Below are positions 1-5,918 of a stretch of 8,805 bases of DNA, one piece after another (the stretch's first letter is position 1; each line of letters begins with the position of its first letter). The stretch is from Solirubrobacterales bacterium (GTDB lineage: Bacteria > Actinomycetota > Thermoleophilia > Solirubrobacterales > Solirubrobacteraceae): assembly GCA_013696535.1 (NCBI GenBank), contig JACCYI010000271.1, forward strand, positions 1 through 8,805. Direction: 5' to 3'. Below the pieces are notes generated by a model. It did no database searches. It had not been told where the DNA came from and saw only the letters and a list, made by a program, of their open reading frames with translations. A program made the translations under genes and the position numbers.

Positions 1-1
1 C

Positions 2-373
2 GACCCGGCGTGGCGGGAGATCGACGTCGGGGAGTGGGGAGGGCGCCCGGCGGCGGAGGTGGACGGGGAGGACGAAACCCTGACGAACTGGCGCGGCGGC
101 CCCCGCACGGCGCCCGGAGGTGAGAAGTGGGTGGACTTCGGGCAGCGGGTCGCCCGGGCAACGGACGAGCTCATCGCCGCCGGCGGCTCCTGGCTGGTCG
201 TCTGTCACGGCGGTTGCGTGCGGGCAGCGAGCGCTCACCTCGTCGGAGCCGACGCGCTCGCCTTCGGCTCGCCACCGAACGCCAGCGTCACCACCCTCGA
301 GCTCGGAGCTCGTCCCCGGCTGCGCACCTACGGCGTCACCCCCGGCGCTGAGCTGCCGACGGGCTTGTACTGA
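2..373 (+). CDS. Histidine phosphatase family protein (3' part, truncated by window edge)
   Basis: This is the C-terminal part (123 codons visible) of a phosphoglycerate-mutase-like histidine phosphatase; the reading frame is open to the window edge, so the start lies outside. Seen: WREIDVGEWGGR near the beginning, which matches the 'EIDFGEWEG' block that follows the catalytic core in this family; a PGGE segment, where the family usually has a conserved Glu; and VVCHGG with the second catalytic His at 206-208. The N-terminal RHG motif that carries the phosphorylated His is not in the window. Such enzymes remove phosphate from small metabolites (for example sugar phosphates, phosphoglycerate or alpha-ribazole phosphate), and the substrate cannot be told from this fragment. 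The gene ends 45 bases before the phosphotransferase gene on the same strand, which appears to have its own promoter. Confidence 0.85.
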   Translation, partial: DPAWREIDVGEWGGRPAAEVDGEDETLTNWRGGPRTAPGGEKWVDFGQRVARATDELIAAGGSWLVVCHGGCVRAASAHLVGADALAFGSPPNASVTTLELGARPRLRTYGVTPGAELPTGLY

Positions 374-406
374 CCCAGCCGGCCGGCGCTCACCAGCCAG
401 TGCGGA

Positions 407-412
407 TACGTT
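407..412 (+). promoter_or_regulatory. -10 element (TACGTT) of a probably leaderless transcript
   Basis: TACGTT fits the actinobacterial TANNNT -10 pattern and is followed by exactly six bases before the GTG at 419. This puts the predicted transcription start on the start codon itself. There is no purine-rich ribosome-binding site before GTG. I see no convincing -35 hexamer 16-19 bases upstream. The inference rests on spacing and on the same arrangement at three other genes here. Confidence 0.5.
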
Positions 413-418
413 GACGAG

Positions 419-1450
419 GTGAGCCAGCCCGAAGGCATCGACGCCGAGCGGGTCGAGGGGTGGTTCGCCGGCCACGTGCCGGGTGCCAGGCCGCCTCTGC
501 GGTTCGAGCGCATCACCGGCGGGCGCTCGAACCTCACCTACCGCGTCACCGACGAGGCCGGTGGCGCTTGGGCGCTGCGGCGACCGCCGCTCTCGGGAGG
601 GTTGGGCTCCGCCCACGACATGAGCCGCGAGTACCGGATCATCTCGGCGCTCACGAACACCGACGTGCCGGTTCCAAGGGCGACCGGCTTCTGCGGCGAT
701 GAATCCGTCAACGGCTCGGACTTCTACGTGATGGACTTCGTCGAAGGTACTGTCGTGCGCGACGCGGACGCTGCCCACGTGGCCTTCCCGCAAGGGGAGC
801 GCCGAAGGATCGGCGAGTACGTCGTCGACGCGCTCGTCGCCATCCACGCCGTGGACCCCGACGAAGCGGGGCTAGGTGAGCTCGGGCGCAGGGACGGCTA
901 CGTGGCGCGCCAGCTACGGCGCTGGAAGGGGCAGTGGGACGCGTCGAAGACGCGGGAGCTGCCGGCCATGGACGAGACGCACAGCCGCCTGTCCGGGCGC
1001 GTACCCGGGCAGCAGGGGATGTCGATCGTCCACGGTGACTTCCGGCTCGACAACACGATCCTCACCGCCGACGGCGAGATCGCGGCGGTGGTCGACTGGG
1101 AGCTGTCCACGCTCGGCGATCCGCTCGCGGATCTCGGCCTGCTGCTCGTCTACTGGGCCGAGCCCGGCGACCAGGTGGTGCCCCTGGCGAACGCGCCGAC
1201 GCTGGCTCCCGGCTTTCCGAGCCGTAGCGATATGGCCGCCCGGTACGCGCTCAAGACCGGTCGCGATCTGTCGGAGCTCGACTTCTACGTGGCGCTCGGC
1301 TACTGGAAGCTCGCTGCCATCCTCGAAGGCGTCTACGCTCGCTATTCCTCGGGCTCCTACGGCGAGACCGCCGACGATTTCCGGCAGTTCGAGGTGGTCG
1401 TGGAGCAGCTCGCCGACGCGGCAGCCGAGAGCGCGGCGCGCCTCGGCTGA
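419..1450 (+). CDS. Phosphotransferase family protein (APH/ACAD10-11 kinase-like)
   Basis: A 343-residue cytoplasmic kinase-fold protein of the aminoglycoside-phosphotransferase (APH) superfamily. Seen: an N-lobe glycine-rich turn (ITGGRSNLTYRV, about residues 34-45) and an ALRRPP strand with the likely nucleotide-contacting basic residue. The catalytic loop is HGDFRLDN at residues 205-212, with the Asp base at 207 and Asn at 212, and VVDWE at 224-228 supplies the metal-binding Asp. The following LGDPLADLG block is typical of the subgroup resembling the N-terminal domain of ACAD10/ACAD11 rather than true drug-resistance enzymes. Members near fatty-acid genes are thought to phosphorylate hydroxyacyl-CoA intermediates; that role is only a possibility here because no acyl-CoA dehydrogenase is visible. 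The GTG start at 419 was chosen because a -10 hexamer lies six bases upstream. The gene ends 19 bases from the convergent dehydrogenase gene. Confidence 0.88.
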   Translation: MSQPEGIDAERVEGWFAGHVPGARPPLRFERITGGRSNLTYRVTDEAGGAWALRRPPLSGGLGSAHDMSREYRIISALTNTDVPVPRATGFCGDESVNGSDFYVMDFVEGTVVRDADAAHVAFPQGERRRIGEYVVDALVAIHAVDPDEAGLGELGRRDGYVARQLRRWKGQWDASKTRELPAMDETHSRLSGRVPGQQGMSIVHGDFRLDNTILTADGEIAAVVDWELSTLGDPLADLGLLLVYWAEPGDQVVPLANAPTLAPGFPSRSDMAARYALKTGRDLSELDFYVALGYWKLAAILEGVYARYSSGSYGETADDFRQFEVVVEQLADAAAESAARLG

Positions 1451-1453
1451 GCC

Positions 1454-1468
1454 ACCGGCGTTTCCGGT
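1454..1468. terminator. Short inverted repeat between convergent genes, weak terminator candidate
   Basis: ACCGG at 1454-1458 and CCGGT at 1464-1468 form a 5-bp stem with the 5-base loop CGTTT, in the 19-base gap between two convergent stop codons. The stem is short and no T-run follows on either strand, so only position favours a bidirectional terminator role. Confidence 0.25.
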
Positions 1469-1469
1469 C

Positions 1470-2652
1470 TCAGGGCTTGAGCAGGATCTTGAAGGCGTTG
1501 TCCTGCTTCTTCTGGAAGATCTCATAGGCCCGCGGGGCCTGGTCCAGCGGCAGATGATGGGTTGCGAAGCTCTCGACCCCGAGCGGGTCGTCGTCGCCCG
1601 TGAGCAGCGGCATGATCGTGTCGACCCAGCGCTTGACGTTCGCCTGGCCCATGCGCAGGTTGATCTGCTTGTCGAACATCTGGATGAGCGGCATCGGGCT
1701 CGCGGCTCCGCCGTAGACGCCTGAGAGGGAGATCGTGCCGCCACGCTGGACGAGCTCGATCGCCAGATGCAGGGCGCTCATACGGTCGATGCCGGCTGTC
1801 TCGATCGCCTTCCGCGCGATCGCGTCGGGGAGGAACCCGGTGAGGCGTTGGGCGAGCTTGCCGACCGGGGCGCCGTGCGCCTCCATCCCGACGGCATCGA
1901 TGACCGAATCGGGCCCGCGGCCGCTGGTCTGCTCACGGACGACCTCGGCCAGGTCGTCGTGCTCGGTCAGATCGATCGCCTGAACTCCGTGACTGCGCGC
2001 GCGCTCCAGGCGCTCGGGCACCAGGTCGATCGCCATGACGTGCTCCACACCGCGGTGCTGCGCGATCCGGCAGCACATCTCTCCGATCGGGCCGAGGCCG
2101 AGCACGAGGACGCTGCCGCCGGCTGGAACGTCGGCGTACTCGACGGCTTGCCACGCGGTGGGAAGCACGTCGGAGAGAAAGACGAAGCGGTCGTCGGAGG
2201 GTCCCACGGGAACCTTGATCGGGCCGAAGTGTGCCTGTGGGACGCGCAGGAACTCAGCCTGCCCACCCGGAACCTGGCCGTAGAGCTTCGTGTAGCCGAG
2301 GAAGGCCGCGCCCGTGTCGTACTCGCGGACCTGGGTGGTCTCGCACTGCGACATGAGGCCCTTGTCGCACATGAAGCAGTGCCCGCAGGAGATGTTGAAG
2401 GGGATGACCACGCGGTCACCCGGCCTGATGTCGCTCACCTGTGCACCCACTTCCTCGACGATCCCCATCGGCTCGTGGCCGAGGATGTCTCCCGCGTCGA
2501 GGTAGGGACCCAGCACCTCGTAGAGATGGATCCGAACCGCACACGCCCGACGAGGTGACGCGAATGATCGCGTCCGTCGGCTGCTCGATCGTCGGGTCCG
2601 GGACCGTGTCGACGCGGACGTCATGCGTTCCGTGCCAGGCGACTGCCTTCAT
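1470..2652 (-). pseudogene. Zinc-dependent alcohol/formaldehyde dehydrogenase-like gene, frameshifted
   Basis: A medium-chain zinc alcohol dehydrogenase of the formaldehyde-dehydrogenase-like branch, split over two frames. Translation from ATG at 2652 (AGAGGA ribosome-binding site at 2662-2667, nine bases upstream) gives [14 protein letters not shown]... to CGSD (residues 38-41; Cys38 is the first catalytic zinc ligand). It then runs out of register and stops at 2416. The other frame resumes exactly with HLYEVLG at 2528 and stays open to the stop at 1470. Joined, the protein is about 394 residues, the family length. It has GHE (second zinc site, about 59-61), structural-zinc cysteines at about 90, 93, 96 and 104, GLGPIG for NAD(P) binding, and a VYGG...KRWVD...KKQD C-terminal region. 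The family normally reads CGSD-L-HLY, so two bases appear to be missing at about 2529. As written, only a 78-residue fragment is made from the proper start. It could be a genuine null allele or a sequence error. Confidence 0.88.
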
Positions 2653-2661
2653 GTGTGCTCG

Positions 2662-2667
2662 TCCTCT
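2662..2667 (-). promoter_or_regulatory. Ribosome-binding site of the dehydrogenase gene
   Basis: On the - strand AGAGGA lies nine bases before the ATG at 2652. It fixes the true start of the dehydrogenase and shows that the longer downstream frame, which could otherwise start at 2624, is not an independent gene. Confidence 0.6.
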
Positions 2668-2754
2668 GCGGTTCGGCGGGATCTCGGTGAGAGGCGGCGC
2701 CTACCCCGGTTCGGCCGCCGGCGAACTGGAGGTATTCGCGTCTCTTCCCACGCC

Positions 2755-2760
2755 TACGAT
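2755..2760 (+). promoter_or_regulatory. -10 element (TACGAT) of a probably leaderless transcript
   Basis: TACGAT is a strong TANNNT match. Six bases separate it from the ATG at 2767, so the predicted transcript starts at the start codon. A GGAGG at 2728-2732 is about 35 bases upstream of the ATG, too far to serve it. A possible -35 (GTATTC, 2732-2737) is 17 bases upstream but is a poor match. Confidence 0.55.
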
Positions 2761-2766
2761 GGCCCG

Positions 2767-3381
2767 ATGCGCGCGCTCCTGCTCAACTGCACCTTGAAAC
2801 GCTCCCCGGACGAGTCAAACGCCGGATCGCTCGGCGAGGTCGTCATGTCCGCCTTGCGTGAGGAAGGTGTTCAAACCGACGAGATCCGGCTCGCCGACCA
2901 TAGGGTGGACCCGGGGGTCATCTCTGAAGCGGTGACCGACGGAGACGAGTGGCCCGAGATCCGCACGCGCATCCTGGGCGCTGACATCCTCGTGATGGCG
3001 GTTCCGACCTGGCTCGGGCAACCCTCGAGCGTCTCCAAGCAGGCGCTCGAGCGCATGGACGCCTTTCTCTCCGAGACGCGCGAGGATGGCAAGACCCCCG
3101 TCGCCTACAACCGCGTGGCGGGCGTCGTCGTCGTCGGCAACGAGGACGGCGCGCACCACGTGATCGCGGAAGTCAACGGAGCGCTCAACGACATCGGATA
3201 CACGCTGCCGGGTCAGAACTGGACCTACTGGAACAAGGGACCAGGGCCGGGCGAGGAGGAATGGCTCACCACCCAGGAGCGGGACTGGACGATCTCCACC
3301 GCCAGAACGTGCGCGCAGAACCTGCTCGCCGTGGCCCGCGCGCTCGCGTCGGCCCCCATCCCCCCGCCGCCGCAGTCCTAG
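2767..3381 (+). CDS. NAD(P)H-dependent FMN reductase / flavodoxin-fold protein
   Basis: A 204-residue flavodoxin-fold protein of the NADPH-dependent FMN reductase type. Seen: first beta strand MRALLLNCT, followed by a phosphate-binding-type loop NCTLKRSPDESNAGSL (residues 7-22); a second strand ILVMAVPTWLGQPSS (residues 74-88), the usual flavin-contacting loop; and VAGVVVVGNEDGAHHV (about 118-133) as the third flavin-side strand and loop. The C-terminus is a proline tail. Family members carry FMN and use NAD(P)H to reduce quinones, azo dyes or other acceptors; the substrate here is unknown. The ATG at 2767 was preferred over the longer open frame because the protein begins naturally at the first beta strand and a -10 hexamer sits six bases upstream. 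It is divergent from the dehydrogenase across 114 bases, and its stop overlaps that of the convergent small gene. Confidence 0.88.
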   Translation: MRALLLNCTLKRSPDESNAGSLGEVVMSALREEGVQTDEIRLADHRVDPGVISEAVTDGDEWPEIRTRILGADILVMAVPTWLGQPSSVSKQALERMDAFLSETREDGKTPVAYNRVAGVVVVGNEDGAHHVIAEVNGALNDIGYTLPGQNWTYWNKGPGPGEEEWLTTQERDWTISTARTCAQNLLAVARALASAPIPPPPQS

Positions 3382-3569
3382 GTGCTTGCGCCGCCCTGGG
3401 CCTGGGCGTTGCGAAGCCTTTCCACGGCCGCGTGGTAGTGGCGCTCGAGCTCGCGGAACTCGGCGGGGTCGGTTGGCCGGGGCCCGTACATCTTGGCGCG
3501 GTAGAGGTCGTAGCGCTCCCGCGCGTGACGGGCCTCCGCTTCGAGCTCGCGGAGCCGGTGAGCGTCCAT
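3378..3569 (-). CDS. Small hypothetical protein, charged and probably helical
   Basis: A 63-residue protein I do not recognise. It begins MDAHRLRELEAEARHARERYDLYRAK, continues through a PRPTDPAEFRELERHY segment and ends QAQGGAST. It is rich in Glu, Arg and Leu with heptad-like spacing, suggesting two amphipathic helices separated by the PRPTDP turn. There is no signal peptide or membrane segment. The frame is open upstream to 3698, but the ATG at 3569 is favoured: a TAGCGT -10 hexamer (3577-3582) lies seven bases upstream and the extra upstream residues look random. Its TAG stop overlaps the TAG stop of the convergent flavodoxin-fold gene in the palindrome CTAG. Small helical proteins of this shape are common in actinobacteria, and no function can be assigned. 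Confidence 0.65.
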   Translation of the reverse strand: MDAHRLRELEAEARHARERYDLYRAKMYGPRPTDPAEFRELERHYHAAVERLRNAQAQGGAST

Positions 3570-3576
3570 GGGCCGG

Positions 3577-3582
3577 ACGCTA
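3577..3582 (-). promoter_or_regulatory. -10 element (TAGCGT) of the small hypothetical gene
   Basis: On the - strand TAGCGT precedes the ATG at 3569 by seven bases, with no ribosome-binding site between. This is the same leaderless layout as at 407-412 and 2755-2760. No clear -35 element is visible. Confidence 0.45.
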
Positions 3583-3628
3583 CTCTTCATCGGCGTTTGC
3601 CTAGGGAAGCATCCAGCCATCTGAGTGG

Positions 3629-3682
3629 CGCAGCTCGATTGGGCGGGAGCACGATGGATGTGTTCGCCTGACGCAGCTCGAT
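3629..3682 (+). repeat. Pair of 11-base direct repeats upstream of the ferritin-like operon
   Basis: CGCAGCTCGAT occurs at 3629-3639 and again at 3672-3682, 43 bases apart (about four helical turns), inside the 188-base gap that precedes the operon promoter. Same-face spacing would suit a regulator binding two sites, but a chance repeat in GC-rich DNA is possible. Confidence 0.35.
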
Positions 3683-3743
3683 CTGCTGAACAGGACACCG
3701 CCCCGGTTCCGGCGAAGTCGGCGTCGTATCCGGATGCTTGGGG

Positions 3744-3749
3744 TAGAAT
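3744..3749 (+). promoter_or_regulatory. -10 element (TAGAAT) of the four-gene envelope operon
   Basis: TAGAAT is the best -10 match in the window and lies eight bases before the ATG at 3758. It sits downstream of the alternative in-frame ATG at 3734, which argues that 3758 is the real start and that the mRNA has no or almost no leader. No ribosome-binding site precedes 3758. A -35 element is not evident. Confidence 0.6.
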
Positions 3750-3757
3750 CCCACTTT

Positions 3758-4387
3758 ATGGACGATTATCCAATCACGGACGATCGGTCGGTTGTCACCG
3801 GGCTGACGCGCGCTCGGCTGTTCGGTCGAGTCGCCCTCTTAGGCGGAGCGCTGTTGGGCGGGGCAGTCGCGGTTGGGGGCGTTCCGTCACCGGCGGCTTC
3901 GGCAACCTCCGCAGGGCAGGATGAGCAGACGCTCAAGTACCTCCTCGAGCTGGAGGATCTGCAAGCCGCCTTCTACGAGCAGGCGCTCAAAGAGGGAAAG
4001 CTCGAAGGAGAGATGCGCGAGTTCGCGCGGGTGGTCGGTGGCCATGAGCGTGAGCACGTCGCTTATCTGCGCAAGGCGCTGGGCCAGGGAGCCGCCAAAT
4101 CCGCCGCCTTCGACTTCGGAGACGCCACGAGCGATGCGGACAAGTTCCTGGAGAACGCCATCGCGCTCGAAGAGACCGGCTTGAGCGCATATACGGGAGC
4201 CGCGGTCAATCTGAGCGCCGGGACGCTTCGCGACGCCGCCAAGATCGTGTCGGTGGAAGCCAGGCATACCGCATGGGCGCGCGATCTGGCCGGTGAGAAT
4301 CCGGCACCCCGGCCGACGGACAAGCCGAGCTCGGAGGCCGACGTCCGGGCGGCTGTCGAGAAGACCGGCTTCGTGAAGTCCGCCTGA
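3758..4387 (+). CDS. Exported ferritin-like domain protein (first paralog)
   Basis: A 209-residue protein with an N-terminal export signal and a ferritin-like four-helix bundle (Ferritin_2 type). Seen: TRARLFGR followed by a hydrophobic Gly/Ala/Leu stretch and a PSPAASA cleavage-like site (about residues 17-49). The Arg pair is split, so it resembles a degenerate Tat signal. The helices carry the di-iron pattern E...ExxH...E...ExxH: Glu66 in LELEDLQAAFYEQA, Glu97 and His100 in GHEREH, Glu138 in ALEETGLSAY, and Glu167 and His170 in SVEARHTAW. All six ligand positions are present, so metal binding is likely. Whether it stores iron, oxidises something or scavenges peroxide is unknown. It is the first gene of the operon; the next gene starts 14 bases downstream and is a paralog. 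ATG 3758 was chosen over 3734 because the promoter lies between them. Confidence 0.85.
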   Translation: MDDYPITDDRSVVTGLTRARLFGRVALLGGALLGGAVAVGGVPSPAASATSAGQDEQTLKYLLELEDLQAAFYEQALKEGKLEGEMREFARVVGGHEREHVAYLRKALGQGAAKSAAFDFGDATSDADKFLENAIALEETGLSAYTGAAVNLSAGTLRDAAKIVSVEARHTAWARDLAGENPAPRPTDKPSSEADVRAAVEKTGFVKSA

Positions 4388-4401
4388 AAGGCTTGAGCGA
4401 A

Positions 4402-5115
4402 ATGGCAACTGAGTTCACGGATGACAGCTTGAAGGACCTCGAGTTCGGAGAGCTCGATCAGGACGGTGCCATCGCCGAAGCCGTCGGACAGGTGTGGGGC
4501 GACTCCCGGGCCGACTTCCTGCGCAAGGCGGTGCTCGGCAGCGGCGTCCTGTTGAGCGGATTGTCGGCGGCTGCCTCGCCGGCGCAAGCGAAGGTTGGAA
4601 AGATCGACAAGTCGATCCTCAACTACGCCCTGGTCCTCGAATACCTGCAAGCCGACTTCTACTCAGAAGCCGAGCGCCTCAAGACCCTCAAGGGCCAGAC
4701 CGCCCGCCAGGCCCGGGTCGTGGGCGCTCATGAGCGGTCCCACGTCAAGGCCTTGCGCGGCGTGCTCGGTCGTGACGCGGTCAAGCGGCCGTCCTTCAAC
4801 TTCCGTGGAGTCACGGAGAGCCCCGGTGCGTTCCGCCGCACTGCGGTCGCCTTCGAGGACTTGAGCGTCGCAGCGTACGCCGGTCAGGCGCCGCGCATCG
4901 AGTCAAAGCCGTATCTCGTGGCGGCGCTCGGCATCCTCTCGGTCGAAGCGCGGCACGCGAGTTGGATTCGCCGGATCGCCGGACGTGAGCCGGCGGCGCG
5001 TGCCTTTGACGAGCCGCGTCCCAAGTCGGAGGTCCTCAAACTCGTCCGCGCCACGCGCTTTGTCTCCTCTGGAGCCAGGACGACGGGCAAGAGGAGCCCG
5101 CGATACACAGGGTGA
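4402..5115 (+). CDS. Exported ferritin-like domain protein (second paralog)
   Basis: A 237-residue paralog of the preceding gene product. Residues 1-34 are an acidic leader. SRADFLRKAVLGSGVLLSG (35-53) is the export signal with a Tat-like but single-Arg core, ending in a SPAQA cleavage-like site at about 59-63. The ferritin-like bundle follows with the full ligand set: Glu80 in LEYLQADFY, Glu111 and His114 in AHERSH, Glu152 in AFEDLSVAAY, and Glu182 and His185 in SVEARHASW. The C-terminal tail (SEVLKLVRATRFVSSG) resembles that of the first paralog, followed by a basic extension. The start ATG 4402 has AAAGG at 4387-4391, ten bases upstream; an in-frame TTG at 4393 is too close to that site. 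The stop overlaps the GTG start of the transpeptidase gene by four bases, so the two are probably co-translated. Confidence 0.85.
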   Translation: MATEFTDDSLKDLEFGELDQDGAIAEAVGQVWGDSRADFLRKAVLGSGVLLSGLSAAASPAQAKVGKIDKSILNYALVLEYLQADFYSEAERLKTLKGQTARQARVVGAHERSHVKALRGVLGRDAVKRPSFNFRGVTESPGAFRRTAVAFEDLSVAAYAGQAPRIESKPYLVAALGILSVEARHASWIRRIAGREPAARAFDEPRPKSEVLKLVRATRFVSSGARTTGKRSPRYTG

Positions 5116-5918
5116 CGGGGCGGTCACGTCGTCTCGCCGCCGCGGCGGCGCTGTCCCTCGTGGTCGCAGTCACCTTCGCCCTCGTCCTCACCGTGACCCA
5201 GACTTCATCCTCCTCTTCTCCTTCGCCGCCTGCCTCAGGCTCTCGCGAGCGTGTGCTGCCGGCCGGTCCCAAGGCAGCCTTCACGATCCCCGAACCGACG
5301 CCACTCGAGGCCGCCGGCGTGTCACGGTGGGCGACGGTAGAGCGATCAGCGGTGGCTCGCCGGACTCCTGGTGGCCGACACGTCGCCTCCTTGTCCGCCA
5401 CGACGCCCGAAGGGACCTCCAATCTCGTGACGGTGCTCGGCCGGGCGAAGCGACTCTCCGGGGCTCTATGGGTCCGGGTCAGACTGCCCGTACTCCCCAA
5501 CAACTCGACGGGTTGGGTGCCACGACGGGCCCTGGGCGGATATCGAACCGTCGACACCCGTCTCGTCGTTGACCGGCGCCGGCTCAAGGCGGAGCTGTTC
5601 AAGGGCGACAGGCGGATCTTCAGCACCGGCGTGGGGGTCGGTCGCCCGCAATGGCCGACACCGGCGGGGCGCTTCTACATCCGTGTGAAGCTCACGAGCT
5701 ACAAGAGCCCGTTCTACGGACCCCTCGCGTTCGGTACGAGCGCGCGCTCGGCGGTCCTGACCGACTGGCCGGCCGGCGGCTTCGTCGGGATCCACGGCAC
5801 CGACCAGCCCGAGATCCTGCCCGGGCGCGTCTCACACGGGTGCGTCCGCATGGCCAACGAGGCGATCCTGAAACTGGGAAGACTCATGCCCGTCGGAACG
5901 CCGGTGACCATCACATGA
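5112..5918 (+). CDS. L,D-transpeptidase (YkuD domain) with SH3-like N-terminal domain
   Basis: A 268-residue membrane-anchored or secreted enzyme predicted to make 3-3 cross-links in peptidoglycan or attach proteins to it. Seen: basic N-terminus GRSRR and a transmembrane or signal helix (about 8-30); a Ser/Pro-rich linker (31-60); an SH3-like segment (about 72-143, containing ALWVRVRLP and STGWVPRRALGGY); then the YkuD domain (about 150-268). The catalytic motif is IHGT (His228) followed by SHGCVRM with nucleophile Cys244, all in place. The PTPAGRFYI segment is also typical of the family. It starts with GTG inside the GTGA overlap with the second ferritin-like gene and ends in an ATGA overlap with the next gene, so it is central to the operon. 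Whether it acts as a cross-linking enzyme or a protein anchor cannot be read from sequence. Confidence 0.92.
   Translation: MTGRSRRLAAAAALSLVVAVTFALVLTVTQTSSSSSPSPPASGSRERVLPAGPKAAFTIPEPTPLEAAGVSRWATVERSAVARRTPGGRHVASLSATTPEGTSNLVTVLGRAKRLSGALWVRVRLPVLPNNSTGWVPRRALGGYRTVDTRLVVDRRRLKAELFKGDRRIFSTGVGVGRPQWPTPAGRFYIRVKLTSYKSPFYGPLAFGTSARSAVLTDWPAGGFVGIHGTDQPEILPGRVSHGCVRMANEAILKLGRLMPVGTPVTIT

Noticed and set aside
1767..2558. Long + strand open frame (263 codons) opposite the dehydrogenase gene, and similar ones at 876-1724 (+) and 914-1744 (-)
   Set aside because: They are antisense or out-of-frame shadows of recognisable genes, with Arg/Ala/Ser-rich composition typical of GC-rich DNA, no domain and no start signal.
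1470..2624. Reading the dehydrogenase as a complete gene starting at 2624
   Set aside because: The first 32 residues of that frame are Ser/Arg-rich and unlike the family, whereas the true N-terminus [14 protein letters not shown] is encoded in the other frame from 2652 with a good ribosome-binding site.
3607..3739. Inverted 8-mer pair AAGCATCC (3607-3614) and GGATGCTT (3732-3739)
   Set aside because: Arms are 117 bases apart, do not extend beyond eight bases and flank no mobile element; likely chance.
3887..4650. - strand open frames (173 and 195 codons) opposite the ferritin-like genes
   Set aside because: The + strand frames have full metal-ligand motifs and operon junctions; the antisense frames show no motif and no promoter or ribosome-binding site.
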